From the NCBI RefSeq assembly GCF_002632755.1, contig NZ_NJAK01000001.1:2542001-2606000 (forward strand): 64,000 nt of DNA, given 5' to 3'. The position numbers were made by a program, and so were the translations under genes. Shown one piece after another: positions 1 to 10,713 of this stretch. Below the pieces are notes generated by a model. The model had not been told where the DNA came from and ran no database searches. It saw nothing but the letters and a program-made list of their open reading frames with translations. Source of the DNA: Xenorhabdus ishibashii (GTDB lineage: Bacteria; Pseudomonadota; Gammaproteobacteria; Enterobacterales; Enterobacteriaceae). How positions within the stretch are numbered: position 1 is the first letter of the stretch; the number at the start of each line of letters is the position of its first letter.

Positions 1-252
1 ATTGGCTTTCAATTCAGGGGCTGCCATCGCACTGGCATTTAAATTATTAGCCAATGATTGATTAACCAATGATTGATAGAGCGCATTAGCCTGTTTGGTA
101 TTTTCTGAAAGAGAAATGCCTGGGGAAGAAATGTGATCAACTTTGTCAGGTGGTGACTGAGCTGAAGAATTCGACTGAGGTTGTAGAGCATTTTTTTGTA
201 AGGAATAAAATCCTAAATTACTTAAAAAACTAGTATCAACTGATAAAGTCAT
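1..252 (-). CDS. Hypothetical protein, N-terminal part only (runs off the window)
   Basis: An open frame of 84 codons starts at the ATG complementary to 250-252 and runs off the left edge, so only the N-terminus is visible. A GGAGA ribosome binding site sits just before the start. The residues are rich in Ser, Gln, Asn and Ala (it begins MTLSVDTSFLSNLGF), with no signal peptide, membrane segment or recognisable domain. It is transcribed away from grcA, which lies behind its own terminator, so it is probably a separate unit. I do not recognise the family. Confidence 0.6.
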   Translation of the reverse strand, partial: MTLSVDTSFLSNLGFYSLQKNALQPQSNSSAQSPPDKVDHISSPGISLSENTKQANALYQSLVNQSLANNLNASAMAAPELKAN

Positions 253-384
253 AAAATTCTCCTACAGATTATTTAAATTTGGTGTGGTTTAAACGCCCAA
301 ACTCTCTATCGGCAGAATTTTTAACAAGATTAAAACAAATTTAATTTTTATTTAACAAAATAAATTCACATAATAAAAACATGG

Positions 385-416
385 GAATAAAAAAAGGGAG
401 TATCAACTCTCCCTTT
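385..416 (-). terminator. Intrinsic terminator of grcA
   Basis: Inverted repeat AAAGGGAG (393-400) / CTCCCTTT (409-416) followed, on the minus strand, by a run of seven T residues. It lies just downstream of the grcA stop codon. Confidence 0.8.
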
Positions 417-439
417 AGATTTTTTGCCTGAGACAAGAA

Positions 440-823
440 TTACAAGCTTTCTGTAAAAGTACGAGCAATAACATCACGTTGCTGTTCTGGAGTCAGAGAA
501 TTAAAACGCACAGCATAACCAGATACCCGAATTGTAAGCTGGGGATATTTTTCGGGGTGTTTTACCGCATCTTCCAGCGTTTCGCGGCGCAGAACATTAA
601 CATTCAAATGTTGTCCGCCTTCTACACGCACAGTCGGCTTGACTTCCAACGGGATCTCACGATATTCAAATTGCCCCAATTCCTCTTTGGCAACAATCTG
701 TCCTTCACCGTAATCTGCTTTGGCACATATGCAACGCGCTTCATTTTTTTCATCATCCAACAGCCAAAAAGAATTCATCAATGTAGCGTTGTCAGATTGG
801 GTAATTTGAATCCCAGTAATCAT
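440..823 (-). CDS. grcA: Autonomous glycyl radical cofactor GrcA (YfiD)
   Basis: This 127-residue protein matches the usual length of GrcA, the stress spare part that replaces the oxygen-damaged C-terminal glycyl-radical segment of pyruvate formate-lyase. The C-terminal [13 protein letters not shown] motif carries the radical glycine at residue 102, as in PflB. The start is supported by a GGAGG ribosome binding site seven bases upstream. The gene stands alone between its own terminator and an FNR-type promoter, which fits induction by anaerobiosis. Its neighbour ung is the same as in E. coli. Confidence 0.97.
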   Translation of the reverse strand: MITGIQITQSDNATLMNSFWLLDDEKNEARCICAKADYGEGQIVAKEELGQFEYREIPLEVKPTVRVEGGQHLNVNVLRRETLEDAVKHPEKYPQLTIRVSGYAVRFNSLTPEQQRDVIARTFTESL

Positions 824-879
824 TTATACCTCCAACATCATCATCTTGGTTATTTAATCAACCATCATTCCTAATTTCT

Positions 880-921
880 TGTATACCAGCACAAATGAGA
901 AGATTCTTTGATTGCAATCAA
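880..921 (-). promoter_or_regulatory. FNR-activated promoter of grcA
   Basis: A perfect FNR consensus TTGAT-N4-ATCAA lies at 908-921. A -10-like TATACA is at 885-880 on the minus strand, which would put the FNR site centred about 41 bases before the start of transcription (class II geometry). E. coli grcA/yfiD is a known FNR target; the transcription start here is inferred. Confidence 0.75.
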
Positions 922-1142
922 CTAATTTCATAAGGTTACTGATGGTAAATTCATAACGTTATGTTTTTAATTATCTTTTATAGCAAAGTTGGATGAAATT
1001 ATTTTCATGTTTTTTCAAAAAAATTTATAAAAATAGCTTTTTATTCTGGGAATTAAGTGTGTATTGGGATCTGAGGGTTTCCCTATCCCAAGGGAATCGG
1101 TAAGCTTAAGCCATTTGATAATCATCTAGAAAGGGATTGGCT

Positions 1143-1823
1143 ATGTCCGCACCTCTCACATGGCACGATGTCATCGGCAATGAAAAGAAACAGCCTTATT
1201 TTGTTGATACATTGGCTTATGTTGCCAATGAACGTCAGGCTGGAAAAACTATTTATCCACCTCAAACAGATGTTTTCAACGCATTCCGCTATACCGAATT
1301 GGCTGATGTAAAAGTGGTGATTTTAGGGCAAGATCCTTACCACGGCCCGAATCAGGCCCACGGTTTGGCTTTCTCGGTACAGCCGGGTATTCCTGCGCCA
1401 CCTTCTCTCGTTAATATGTACAAAGAACTGGAATCAGACATTGCTGGATTTACTCGCCCAAATCACGGTTGTTTGATAAGTTGGGCAAAACAGGGGGTAT
1501 TATTGCTCAATACCGTACTCACCGTTGAGCGCGGCAACGCACATTCCCATGCTCATTTAGGGTGGGAAACGTTCACTGACAAAGTTATTGCAGCAATCAA
1601 TGAACATTGCAACGGCGTCATTTTCTTACTTTGGGGATCTCATGCACAGAAAAAAGGCCATTTCATTGATGCCCAACGCCATCATGTATTAAAAGCTCCC
1701 CATCCTTCTCCTTTATCTGCTCATCGTGGTTTCTTAGGCTGTAAACATTTCTCACAGACCAACCACTTATTGGAAACGCAAGGATTATCTCCAATAGATT
1801 GGGAGCCTCAATTGCCCCAATAA
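1143..1823 (+). CDS. ung: Uracil-DNA glycosylase
   Basis: A family 1 uracil-DNA glycosylase of 226 residues that excises uracil from DNA and starts base excision repair. The water-activating GQDPYH motif has Asp64, and the C-terminal [10 protein letters not shown] motif has His187. The frame is open from a TTG at 1137, but an AGAAAGGG site seven bases before the ATG at 1143 makes that the better start. The gene is convergent with grpE, from which it is separated by a hairpin. It is the ordinary cytosolic enzyme, and nothing is missing. Confidence 0.97.
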   Translation: MSAPLTWHDVIGNEKKQPYFVDTLAYVANERQAGKTIYPPQTDVFNAFRYTELADVKVVILGQDPYHGPNQAHGLAFSVQPGIPAPPSLVNMYKELESDIAGFTRPNHGCLISWAKQGVLLLNTVLTVERGNAHSHAHLGWETFTDKVIAAINEHCNGVIFLLWGSHAQKKGHFIDAQRHHVLKAPHPSPLSAHRGFLGCKHFSQTNHLLETQGLSPIDWEPQLPQ

Positions 1824-1836
1824 CCGATCTTAACCT

Positions 1837-1867
1837 ACAAAAATGCCGCCTTTCCTGTGGCGGCATT
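1837..1867 (-). terminator. Terminator of grpE
   Basis: Stem AATGCCGCC (1842-1850) / GGCGGCATT (1859-1867) with an eight-base loop. A T run follows only on the minus strand, so it ends grpE transcription. The hairpin also lies behind ung. Confidence 0.75.
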
Positions 1868-1888
1868 GCATCACGAGATACCGTAATC

Positions 1889-2470
1889 TTATTTAGAAAC
1901 AGCAACCATTGCAGGACGCAATAAACGACCATTCAGGGTATAGCCTTTCTGCATCACCAACATAACCTGATTAGGTTCATGCTGATCGGATTCCATCATG
2001 GTCATCGCCTGATGCACTTCTGGATTAAAAGGGACATTAGTGTCACTGACCACTTCAACACCAAACTTACCCACTGAATCGATAAAAGATTTCAGCGTCA
2101 GTTCAATACCTTCAACCATTGGCAGTAGCGCTTCATTGGTACGATCAGCCACATCTAATGCACGCTCTAAATTGTCAATAACTGGCAGAAGTTCATTGAC
2201 AAATTTTTCCAATGCAAATTTATGTGCTTTTTCTACATCCTGCTCAGTACGGCGGCGAATATTTTCTATTTCAGCACGCGCACGCAACAAAGCATCACGT
2301 TCGTTAGCCTGAGCTTGTTTCAGTTGTTCTTCCAACTCAGCAACACGCGGATCAACAACATTTTCAGTCTCTGGCGCATCTGCCTGTTCCGCATTTATTT
2401 GTTGCTCTAATACATTTTCTGTATTTTCTGCGACTTGCTCATCAGGTACTTTTTGGTCTTTACTACTCAT
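1889..2470 (-). CDS. grpE: Nucleotide exchange factor GrpE
   Basis: A 193-residue GrpE, the co-chaperone that releases ADP from DnaK. Residues 1-40 are acidic and glutamine-rich. A long coiled coil follows (about 40-90, Leu/Ala/Glu heptads, [14 protein letters not shown]). Then comes the four-helix region with [14 protein letters not shown], and a C-terminal beta domain ending in [19 protein letters not shown], the family signature. It stands alone, divergent from nadK, behind a sigma-32 promoter. Length and motifs are typical. Confidence 0.97.
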   Translation of the reverse strand: MSSKDQKVPDEQVAENTENVLEQQINAEQADAPETENVVDPRVAELEEQLKQAQANERDALLRARAEIENIRRRTEQDVEKAHKFALEKFVNELLPVIDNLERALDVADRTNEALLPMVEGIELTLKSFIDSVGKFGVEVVSDTNVPFNPEVHQAMTMMESDQHEPNQVMLVMQKGYTLNGRLLRPAMVAVSK

Positions 2471-2514
2471 GAATATCTCCGCGTATTTTGTATTATCTTC
2501 GCCATTTGAGCTTT

Positions 2515-2545
2515 ATTATGGGGATCAAAACGCGGGATTCAAGGG
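2515..2545 (-). promoter_or_regulatory. Sigma-32 heat-shock promoter of grpE
   Basis: On the minus strand a CCCTTGAAT -35 element and a CCCCATAAT -10 element are separated by 13 bases, a close match to the sigma-32 consensus CTTGAA / CCCCAT. It lies about 45-75 bases upstream of the grpE start codon. Confidence 0.85.
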
Positions 2546-2595
2546 AACAATCATTATTGTGAGGGCAAAACCATATGCTGAAGGAAATAACAGCA

Positions 2596-3474
2596 ATGAA
2601 TAATGAATTCAAATGCATCGGTATTGTCGGTCGTCCACGTCACCCTGAAGCACTGGCCACCCATGAAGTGCTGTACCACTGGCTGGTATCTAAAGGTTAT
2701 TGCGTCATTGTGGATAGACAGGTCGCGAAAGATATTAATTTAAATGGTGCTCAGACCGGAGGATTGACAGAAATTGGTAAAATTGCCGATCTTGTGATTG
2801 TTGTCGGTGGTGATGGCAATATGCTCGGTGCAACCAGAGTGTTATCACGTTATGACATCAAAGTCATTGGGATCAATCGAGGCAATTTGGGCTTTTTAAC
2901 CGATTTAGATCCCGATAATGCTTTGCAGCAACTCTCCGAAGTTTTAGGTGGCAAATATCGAGACGAAAAACGTTTTCTGCTTGAAGCACAAGTGACAAAA
3001 GCAGGGCATAAATCCCGCCGTAGTACTGCATTAAATGAAGTCGTACTACATCCAGGTAAAGTTGCCCATATGATTGAGTTCGAAGTATATATTGATGAAC
3101 GTTTTGCTTTTTCTCAACGTTCAGATGGCTTAATCATAGCAACACCCACTGGCTCTACGGCCTATTCACTGTCTGCCGGAGGACCTATATTAACGCCAAA
3201 CTTAGATGCTATCGTGCTAGTGCCGATGTTTCCACATACGCTCTCGGCACGCCCTCTCGTTATCAGCAGTGAAAGCAGCATTCGCCTGAAATTTGCCCAA
3301 AACAGCAATGACTACGAAGTCAGTTGTGACAGCCAAATTGCCCTGCCAATCCAAGATGGTGAAGAAGTGATCATCAAACGCAGTGACTATAATCTGCATC
3401 TAATTCATCCAAAAGATTACAACTACTTCAATACACTGAGTACAAAACTGGGCTGGTCGAAAAAAATGTTCTAA
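2596..3474 (+). CDS. nadK: NAD kinase
   Basis: ATP-NAD kinase of 292 residues, making NADP from NAD. The diphosphate-binding GGDGN motif is at 71-75. The NEVVLHPGK and [15 protein letters not shown] motifs and the C-terminal [14 protein letters not shown] are all as in the enterobacterial enzyme. An upstream in-frame ATG at 2575 exists, but the start at 2596 has an AAGGAAA site before it and gives the E. coli length and N-terminus. It is divergent from grpE and followed by the SOS gene recN, the E. coli order. Confidence 0.97.
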   Translation: MNNEFKCIGIVGRPRHPEALATHEVLYHWLVSKGYCVIVDRQVAKDINLNGAQTGGLTEIGKIADLVIVVGGDGNMLGATRVLSRYDIKVIGINRGNLGFLTDLDPDNALQQLSEVLGGKYRDEKRFLLEAQVTKAGHKSRRSTALNEVVLHPGKVAHMIEFEVYIDERFAFSQRSDGLIIATPTGSTAYSLSAGGPILTPNLDAIVLVPMFPHTLSARPLVISSESSIRLKFAQNSNDYEVSCDSQIALPIQDGEEVIIKRSDYNLHLIHPKDYNYFNTLSTKLGWSKKMF

Positions 3475-3490
3475 AAACATACTTTCCTAT

Positions 3491-3568
3491 TTTACTGTAT
3501 AAAAAACCAGTTTATACTGTATGGAAGCACAGACATGTTTTTATACAGTAACGTGTTTATATACAGTA
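3491..3568 (+). promoter_or_regulatory. SOS promoter of recN with three LexA boxes
   Basis: A TTTACT -35 (3491-3496) and TATACT -10 (3513-3518) are 16 bases apart. LexA-type boxes overlap them. Box 1 is at 3493-3512 (CTGT-N8-CCAG, one mismatch). Box 2 is at 3515-3534 (CTGT-N8-ACAG, perfect core). A weaker third is at 3549-3568 (ACGT-N8-ACAG). E. coli recN is also known for multiple LexA boxes. Confidence 0.85.
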
Positions 3569-3586
3569 AAAAGAAGGAGGGACACG

Positions 3587-5260
3587 ATGCTAACTCAATT
3601 GACCATCAGTAACTTTGCTATCGTTCGCGAACTTGAAATTGATTTCCGTTCAGGAATGACGGCAATCACAGGTGAAACCGGAGCGGGTAAATCCATCGCG
3701 ATTGATGCACTAGGTTTATGTCTTGGCAATCGAGGCGAAGCTAACATGGTTCGTCAAGGCGCTCAACGTACCGATCTTTGTGCCCGTTTTTCACTGGCTG
3801 ATGCCCCTTCTGCCCGCCAATGGCTGATAGATCACCAGCTTGATGGAAGTTTTGATGATGGCAATGAGTGCCTGCTGCGTCGTACTATTACCGCTGATGG
3901 GCGCTCTCGCGGTTTTATCAATGGTACGGCTGTACCACTTTCTCAATTACGTGAATTGGGTTCTCATCTGATCCAAATCCACGGGCAACATGCCCACCAA
4001 CTGTTGTTAGAAAATCGTCACCAAAGGCGCTTACTGGATATTTATACGGGCGATTTCGAACTTCAACACGAAATGAAACAAACTTACCAACAATGGCGTC
4101 AAAGCTGTCAGGCTCTCTCCCAATTCCAACAACAAGCTCTTGAGCGGAGCTCACGCCAGCAGTTGCTGGAATATCATCTAAAAGAACTAAACGAACTATC
4201 ACCACAATCAGGTGATTATCAAGAACAGGATAGTGAATACAAACGGCTGGCAAACTGCGGGCAATTTTTATCTGTTAGCCAAAATATCCTCCAAATTTTA
4301 AGTGACAATGATGAACAGAACATTGTTAGCCTTCTCAGCTATGCTCGTAGTGAACTGACAGAACTTGCCAGCATGGATCACAAACTCAGTGGTCTGCTTA
4401 ATATGTTGGAAGAAGCGGCGATCCAAATCAATGAAGTGAGTGACGAATTACGTCATTACAGCGATCAACTGGAACTGGATCCTAATCGTTTATTCGAACT
4501 GGAACAGAAAATTTCCCAACAAATCAGCATGGCTCGTAAACACCATGTTGCACCAGAAGAATTACCTGCATTACATCAACAATTATTGGAAGAACAACAT
4601 CAATTATCTTTGCAGGAAAATGATTGTGCCCACCTTAGTGAACTTGTCAGCTTGCATTACCAGCAAGCCCTGACTGTGGCAGAAAAATTGCACCATGTTC
4701 GCCAAAAATATGCCGCAGAATTAGGCCAACTGATAACGAACAGTATGCACCAACTTTCTATGCCTCATGGTCGCTTTAGCATTGATGTTACTTTTGAAGC
4801 AGAGCACTTAAACATTGATGGAGCCAGCAAAGTTGAATTCAATGTCACAACCAACCCCGGGCAGCCTCACCAACCATTAGCAAAAGTAGCATCAGGTGGT
4901 GAACTTTCCCGTATTGCACTGGCAATTCAGGTTATTACGGCGAAAAAAATGGAAACTCCGGCGCTGATTTTCGATGAAGTCGATGTAGGTATCAGTGGCT
5001 CAACAGCGGCAATTGTCGGGCGTTTGCTACGTGAATTGGGAGAATCGACCCAAGTTATGTGCGTCACCCATTTACCTCAAGTTGCCGGATGCGGACATCA
5101 ACATTTTTATGTCAGCAAACAAACAGATGGAGAAGAAACTGAAACCCAAATGCAACTATTAGATAAAAAAGCACGACTTCAAGAACTGGCACGGCTTCTG
5201 GCGGGAAGTGAGGTTACAAAAAATACTTTGGCCAATGCAAAAGAGCTGTTAGCGGCATAA
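3587..5260 (+). CDS. recN: DNA repair protein RecN
   Basis: SMC-like ATPase of 557 residues acting in double-strand break repair. The N-terminal head has Walker A GETGAGKS (29-36). Two long glutamine- and leucine-rich coiled-coil arms (about 155-370) follow. The C-terminal head has the ABC signature [14 protein letters not shown] and Walker [13 protein letters not shown], then a THLPQVA switch. The frame extends upstream, but the start at 3587 has an AGGAGG site six bases away and the start [13 protein letters not shown] is the family N-terminus. It is tightly SOS-controlled to judge by its promoter. Confidence 0.97.
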   Translation: MLTQLTISNFAIVRELEIDFRSGMTAITGETGAGKSIAIDALGLCLGNRGEANMVRQGAQRTDLCARFSLADAPSARQWLIDHQLDGSFDDGNECLLRRTITADGRSRGFINGTAVPLSQLRELGSHLIQIHGQHAHQLLLENRHQRRLLDIYTGDFELQHEMKQTYQQWRQSCQALSQFQQQALERSSRQQLLEYHLKELNELSPQSGDYQEQDSEYKRLANCGQFLSVSQNILQILSDNDEQNIVSLLSYARSELTELASMDHKLSGLLNMLEEAAIQINEVSDELRHYSDQLELDPNRLFELEQKISQQISMARKHHVAPEELPALHQQLLEEQHQLSLQENDCAHLSELVSLHYQQALTVAEKLHHVRQKYAAELGQLITNSMHQLSMPHGRFSIDVTFEAEHLNIDGASKVEFNVTTNPGQPHQPLAKVASGGELSRIALAIQVITAKKMETPALIFDEVDVGISGSTAAIVGRLLRELGESTQVMCVTHLPQVAGCGHQHFYVSKQTDGEETETQMQLLDKKARLQELARLLAGSEVTKNTLANAKELLAA

Positions 5261-5372
5261 ATTGAGACAACTTTCTTGTATAATTGCAGTCATAGGTAAA
5301 TGCATAGAGGTTTTCAATCTCTTTAATGTTTATTATTATCGAAGGCCTAACGCCTAAAGGAATGTAATTACT

Positions 5373-5717
5373 ATGCGCTGTAAATTGTTGACTGCCGCTA
5401 CTGTATCTCTTGTTATGCTGACTGCGGGTTGCTCTATGTTTGAGCGAATTGTTTATCGCCCTGATATTAATCAAGGAAACTACCTTACGCCGGCTGCGGT
5501 ATCAAAAATCCATAAGGGAATGACTCAGCAGCAAGTTTCTTACACTTTGGGAACACCAATGCTGACCGATCCGTTTGGGAGTCAAACCTGGTATTACGTA
5601 TTCCGCCAACAACCAGGCCATGGGAAAGCAACTCAGGAAACCCTGACACTTACCTTTGATAACCAAGGTGTGCTAACTGATATCAAGGATGAAAAATCAC
5701 TACCAGAGAATCAGTGA
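5373..5717 (+). CDS. bamE: Outer membrane assembly lipoprotein BamE
   Basis: A 114-residue lipoprotein (SmpA/OmlA family), a subunit of the BAM complex that inserts beta-barrel proteins into the outer membrane. The signal peptide ends in the lipobox LTAGC with lipidated Cys20. The conserved region [21 protein letters not shown] and [10 protein letters not shown] follow, then WYYVFR. An AAAGGA site precedes the start. It lies downstream of recN and is convergent with rnfH-ratA, as in E. coli. With bamB near the right end, the window encodes two BAM lipoproteins. Confidence 0.97.
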   Translation: MRCKLLTAATVSLVMLTAGCSMFERIVYRPDINQGNYLTPAAVSKIHKGMTQQQVSYTLGTPMLTDPFGSQTWYYVFRQQPGHGKATQETLTLTFDNQGVLTDIKDEKSLPENQ

Positions 5718-5731
5718 AGTGTGTATTTTAT

Positions 5732-5761
5732 TTATTCGCCAGCGGATAGTCTGGCGAATAA
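5732..5761. terminator. Hairpin between convergent bamE and rnfH
   Basis: Perfect inverted repeat TTATTCGCCAG (5732-5742) / CTGGCGAATAA (5751-5761) with an eight-base loop, placed between two converging stop codons. There is no strong T run on either strand, so its efficiency is uncertain. Confidence 0.55.
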
Positions 5762-5771
5762 ATAGACATTA

Positions 5772-6062
5772 TCACGCATTGTTTTTCGCGCGCTCTGCTC
5801 GTTTACGGCGCATTTCTTTTGGATCAGCAACCAGAGGGCGATAAATCTCTACACGATCCCCCTCTTCCAAGGTATCAGTCAATTTGGCAGGACGGCTATA
5901 AATACCAACTTTATTTTTAGCCAAATCGATATCATTACGTAATGTCAAAAGACCAGACGTTACAATCGCCTGTTCGACGGTTGCTCCTTGCGGTACTTTC
6001 ACATTACGAAGATATTGCCGTTCAGGCAGAGCATAAACGACTTCGATATTAATCTCAGACAC
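5772..6062 (-). CDS. rnfH: RnfH family ubiquitin-like protein (RatB)
   Basis: A 96-residue RnfH/UPF0125 protein with a ubiquitin-like fold. It has the family pattern [13 protein letters not shown] start (here [13 protein letters not shown]), KVGIYSR and [11 protein letters not shown], and a basic KEMRRKRAE tail. The GTG at 6062-6060 is the likely start: it overlaps the ratA stop by eight bases (GTGTCTGA), implying translational coupling. Longer upstream reading in this frame is only ratA sequence. The exact role is unsettled in the literature. Confidence 0.88.
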   Translation of the reverse strand: MSEINIEVVYALPERQYLRNVKVPQGATVEQAIVTSGLLTLRNDIDLAKNKVGIYSRPAKLTDTLEEGDRVEIYRPLVADPKEMRRKRAERAKNNA

Positions 6063-6489
6063 TGTAGACCTCACGTGCACGTTGAGTAAAAGCCTGAACC
6101 ATATTACCAGCCAGCTCTTTAAATACCTTGCCAAAGGCCAATTCAATCAACTTATTAGTAAATTCAAAATCGAGATGCAACTCAACCTTGCAAGCATCTT
6201 CACTTAACGGAATAAAATGCCACCCTCCCATTAACTTACGGAAAGGCCCATCAACAAGCTGCATACTGATACGTTGATTATCAAATAACGTATTGCGCGT
6301 TACGAACGTCTTACTGATCCCTGCTTTAGAGACCTCAACGGAAGCCGTCATTTCATTATTGCTACTGCTTATTACACGGCTACCCACACATCCTGGTAAA
6401 AAATCTGGATAAGATGTCACATCGTTGACCAATTTATACATTTGTTCCACGCTGTAAGGCACTAGCGCAGAGCGACTAATCTGTGGCAT
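6055..6489 (-). CDS. ratA: RatA/PasT-type START-like protein
   Basis: A 144-residue polyketide cyclase/START-like protein (Coq10-related). It is conserved throughout: [20 protein letters not shown] at the start, [12 protein letters not shown], and the C-terminal FTQRAREVY. In E. coli the homologue has been reported to block 70S assembly (RatA), or to act in stress and persister physiology (PasT). It is the first gene of a two-gene unit with rnfH and divergent from smpB, the standard context. Which of the reported functions applies here cannot be read from the sequence. Confidence 0.9.
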   Translation of the reverse strand: MPQISRSALVPYSVEQMYKLVNDVTSYPDFLPGCVGSRVISSSNNEMTASVEVSKAGISKTFVTRNTLFDNQRISMQLVDGPFRKLMGGWHFIPLSEDACKVELHLDFEFTNKLIELAFGKVFKELAGNMVQAFTQRAREVYSV

Positions 6490-6646
6490 ATCATTTCCTG
6501 TAAAACATAACAGCGCTGAATAGTATCACTTAAACATGGTTAAATAAAAACCCGATGACATTTAGTACAATAAATGCGCACTTATCGCTAAATATCATAC
6601 AGAAGAGATTTCTTTCACTAACGCATACAGTATAATACAACGCATT

Positions 6647-7129
6647 ATGACAAAGAAAAAAGCACACAAACCCGGTTCGGCAACAATTGCCATGAATAAG
6701 CGAGCCCGCCACGAATACTTCATTGAGGAAGAATTTGAAGCAGGCTTATCCCTACAAGGTTGGGAAGTTAAATCACTGCGCGCTGGCAAGGCTAACATCA
6801 GTGAGAGTTATGTTTTGCTCAAAGATGGTGATGCTTATCTTTTTGGTGCCACGATTACGCCCTTAAACGTTGCTTCTTCCCACATAGTTTGTGATCCGAC
6901 ACGATCACGCAAGCTACTACTTAACAAACGCGAGCTTGATTCATTGTATGGCCGAATCAATCGGGAAGGTTACACCATCGTCGCACTTTCCATGTATTGG
7001 AAAAATGCCTGGTGCAAAATCAAAATTGGCGTTGCAAAAGGCAAAAAAGCGCACGATAAACGTTCAGACATCAAAGAACGTGAGTGGAAATTAGACAAAG
7101 CGAGAATTATGAAGAATTCTGGGCGTTAA
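6647..7129 (+). CDS. smpB: SsrA-binding protein SmpB
   Basis: A 160-residue tmRNA partner that delivers tmRNA to stalled ribosomes. The OB-fold core has the conserved [20 protein letters not shown] and [17 protein letters not shown] stretches. The basic C-terminal tail ([17 protein letters not shown]...) enters the decoding centre. It lies about 50 bases upstream of ssrA, so both parts of the trans-translation system are adjacent. Length and motifs are normal. Confidence 0.97.
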   Translation: MTKKKAHKPGSATIAMNKRARHEYFIEEEFEAGLSLQGWEVKSLRAGKANISESYVLLKDGDAYLFGATITPLNVASSHIVCDPTRSRKLLLNKRELDSLYGRINREGYTIVALSMYWKNAWCKIKIGVAKGKKAHDKRSDIKEREWKLDKARIMKNSGR

Positions 7130-7178
7130 TCACTGGCATTATCACTCAATATTCTGATATACTTGTTTTTATACACTT

Positions 7179-7542
7179 GGGGCTGATTCTGGATTCGACG
7201 GGATTCGCGAAACCCAAGGTGCATGCCGAGGGGCGGTTGGCCTCGTAAAAAGCCGCAAAACAATAGTCGCAAACGACGAAAACTACGCACTGGCAGCTTA
7301 ATAACCTGCGCAGAGCCCTCTCTCCCTAGCCTTCGCTCTTAGGACGGGGATCAAGAGAGGTCAAACCCAAAAGAGATCGCGTGGATGCCCTGCCTGGGGT
7401 TGAAGCGTTAAATCCAATCAGGCTAGTTTGTTAGTGGCGTGTCTGTCCGCAGCTGGCAAGCGAATGTAAAGACCAGACTAAGCATGTAGTACCAAGGATG
7501 TAGGAATTTCGGACGCGGGTTCAACTCCCGCCAGCTCCACCA
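7179..7542 (+). ncRNA. ssrA: Transfer-messenger RNA (tmRNA)
   Basis: The sequence from GGGGCTGATTCTGG to the encoded CCA at 7540-7542 matches enterobacterial tmRNA in length (364 bases). The acceptor stem pairs GGGGCTG with CAGCTCC, and the T-arm is GGGTTCAACTCCC. The tag frame begins at GCA 7269 and reads ANDENYALAA before TAA TAA at 7299-7304. The E. coli tag is ANDENYALAA as well. The gene precedes an accessory stretch, a known preference of integrating elements for this locus. Confidence 0.97.
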
Positions 7543-7668
7543 AATTTGGTGGGACAGTGTAGGGACAACAACTTGAAAAACAGTAAGTTAGAAAAGTTGA
7601 TTGGTCACTGTCATGACAGTAAAAGGACTTCAAAGTGCACGTGAAATGCACGTGGAGTTAAATTTAAG

Positions 7669-7700
7669 ACACCTCAGACTCCCCTTCTGAGGTGTTTTTT
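7669..7700 (+). terminator. Intrinsic terminator downstream of ssrA
   Basis: Stem ACACCTCAGA (7669-7678) / TCTGAGGTGT (7686-7695) followed by five further T residues. It lies about 130 bases after the tmRNA CCA end. Confidence 0.85.
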
Positions 7701-8433
7701 ATTCGCAGCGAATATATTTCTATTTGTAAAAAAGTGTAACAAAAATACACGCCACTTTTGCCTGTTTTGGGTTTGGTTTCCCCTCGGATTGTTCTCTCTA
7801 GATTTCGTATTGAAGAATGGTCATCATTATTTTATTCAAGAAATTTACTGCAAAAATTCCCCGCTGAACTAGTTCATTTCTGTACGTATAAACAGTATTT
7901 TTAAATATTCAAATTTTTTGATGATATTTGGCAGGTGAGTGTTTTTTACTAAAGAAATTGAGGTTGGCTCCAAGGTGGGGGTGGGAAACAAAGCTACTAT
8001 CACTATAGGACAGAAATCCGCCCTTTAACATAAATGGGCTTTTAAATCCCACACCTCCGTTTGAAGCGGAAGGAAAGCGGGGTTGTCGACCAGTAAAAGT
8101 AATAAAATCAATACGTTTAATCCTTTTGCCCAGCACGCAAATCAACTATTGGGATTTCCGTAATGGTTGAGCCAAAGTGAGGATGAATGGAAGAATCAAT
8201 GAGTTAAAAGAGGAGAATTATCCTATTTAGATAATTGATTGATTTAACTAATGTTATCCAACGGAGAGAATTAAGTGATATCAGGCGGGGTGGGAGTTAT
8301 AGCGTACTAATCTGTTTATCTATGATATAAGTAATGCATGTAAACTATATCTATGCGGTGTTATATAGCCAGCATAAAATATGAATATTTATGTGTCCGT
8401 TGTTATGTTTCTCTGTTACTGATAGGGGTTTTT
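7701..8433. other. Non-coding stretch after ssrA; no gene supported
   Basis: About 730 AT-rich bases with no convincing gene. A 78-codon minus-strand frame at 7909-8145 has no plausible ribosome binding site or recognisable motif. I found no second copy of the tmRNA 3' end here and no integrase gene. This is probably island edge or decayed sequence. Confidence 0.5.
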
Positions 8434-8946
8434 ATGAATGATAGTGATAAAGATGATGAAATAACATTTAAAGAGCTCATTGAGAGCTTTCTATCAAGTA
8501 AACACAACATGACAAATTCAGAAACATTACTTTCTGTACAAAAAAATAAAGAGTTACAACGTCCGGCTAAACCTGAAGCACTTTACTCTCTAGAGAAAAC
8601 TGAACAATATTTTTTAATAAATTATATTACTAAAAATGCAAAGCTTGCCGATGGTAGATATATATTTATTATTTCTGCTGATGATCCATACACCATATAC
8701 TGTGCAAAAAGTGCCCGAGATGCTAATTATCATTGGCATGATGCAGTTGACGGGCACACCTCCATAAGCTACAGAAAGCTTGTTCGTTTTGCAGGAATCT
8801 TATCGTTTCATCGAGGCGAACTATTAATGTGGTCAAATGCTAGTGGGCACTACAAACCCCCAGAAGAATTACGATACTTGATGTTACCATATGTTAGGCG
8901 CTTGCTACCTGATTCTAAATTTAGTAAAACTAAATTTCATAGATAA
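8434..8946 (+). CDS. Hypothetical protein with C-terminal SGHYKP signature
   Basis: A 170-residue acidic-to-neutral cytosolic-looking protein. The frame is open from 8353, but the ATG at 8434 has an AGGGG site and is the likely start. Residues 1-60 are charged and probably flexible. The C-terminal half is compact, with DGRYIFIISADDPYTIYCA, a Trp/His-rich YHWHDAVDGH, then FAGILSFHRGELLMWSNASG followed by HYKPPEEL. The pattern AG.L.F..G.L....N.SGHYKP resembles a C-terminal element I recall from secreted or effector-like bacterial proteins, but I cannot name a function. It is monocistronic, followed by a hairpin, in an IS-rich region, so horizontal gain is likely. Confidence 0.65.
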   Translation: MNDSDKDDEITFKELIESFLSSKHNMTNSETLLSVQKNKELQRPAKPEALYSLEKTEQYFLINYITKNAKLADGRYIFIISADDPYTIYCAKSARDANYHWHDAVDGHTSISYRKLVRFAGILSFHRGELLMWSNASGHYKPPEELRYLMLPYVRRLLPDSKFSKTKFHR

Positions 8947-8966
8947 CAATTAACCAATTAATTATC

Positions 8967-8992
8967 TTAACCCGCAATTTTCTGCGGGTTAA
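8967..8992 (+). terminator. Hairpin terminator after the SGHYKP gene
   Basis: Perfect 10-base stem TTAACCCGCA (8967-8976) / TGCGGGTTAA (8983-8992), with only a weak T-rich tail. Confidence 0.65.
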
Positions 8993-9104
8993 TTATTCCC
9001 TTATTCCATCTATTCAGCCTGATCACTATCAGTGACAACCTCTACCTCCCCCACCTCACATTCCACACCGAATCTACTGGCATAAGGGGCATAGTGCCCC
9101 TATA

Positions 9105-9440
9105 TTATTTTGACTCAGATAATCTTTGTTGCTGATTCCAGATAGAATTCTCTGGCATCTGGACACGGACAGATATAGACCGACCGATGGGGATATCAAT
9201 CGGGTCACCGTCAACGTAACCCTCTCGTGTATTTCTGGCGAATGTGGGGGCGCTGGTGTGCTCTCGATGGTAGGTCATTAATTTGATGGCGCCATCGGGC
9301 AGAACTTTGTAATCCACCCAAATCAACGGCAATTTATTTTTGCACAGCGGTATCTCAACCCCACCATCAACACCGCCCCATGCCGCATCAGCATTAAACC
9401 CCAGCACGTTTTTGATGAGATTATAGTGGTATAAAGATCT
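9105..9440 (-). pseudogene. 5'-truncated gene interrupted by an IS3-family element
   Basis: The minus-strand frame ending at 9105 codes for a coherent C-terminal fragment of about 110 residues (for example WGGVDGGVEIPLCKNKLPLI and DGDPIDIPIGRSISVRVQMP). Upstream it runs straight into the IS end at about 9441, so the original N-terminus is lost. No continuation is visible beyond the other IS end. Family not recognised; the residue pattern suggests a beta-rich protein. Confidence 0.5.
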
Positions 9441-10653
<1,213 letters not shown>

Positions 10654-10713
10654 CCGCTACAGATTGGTAATGGCGGCAAAATGGCGACAGGTTTTTTTAA
10701 TATTCCTTAATCT

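Noticed and set aside
1663..1932. Antisense frames over ung, grpE, purL, nadE, glyA and others
   Set aside because: These lie opposite strongly conserved core genes and show no independent coding evidence.
7909..8145. A 78-codon minus-strand open frame behind ssrA
   Set aside because: No plausible ribosome binding site, no recognisable motif, and unusual composition; it is most likely chance.
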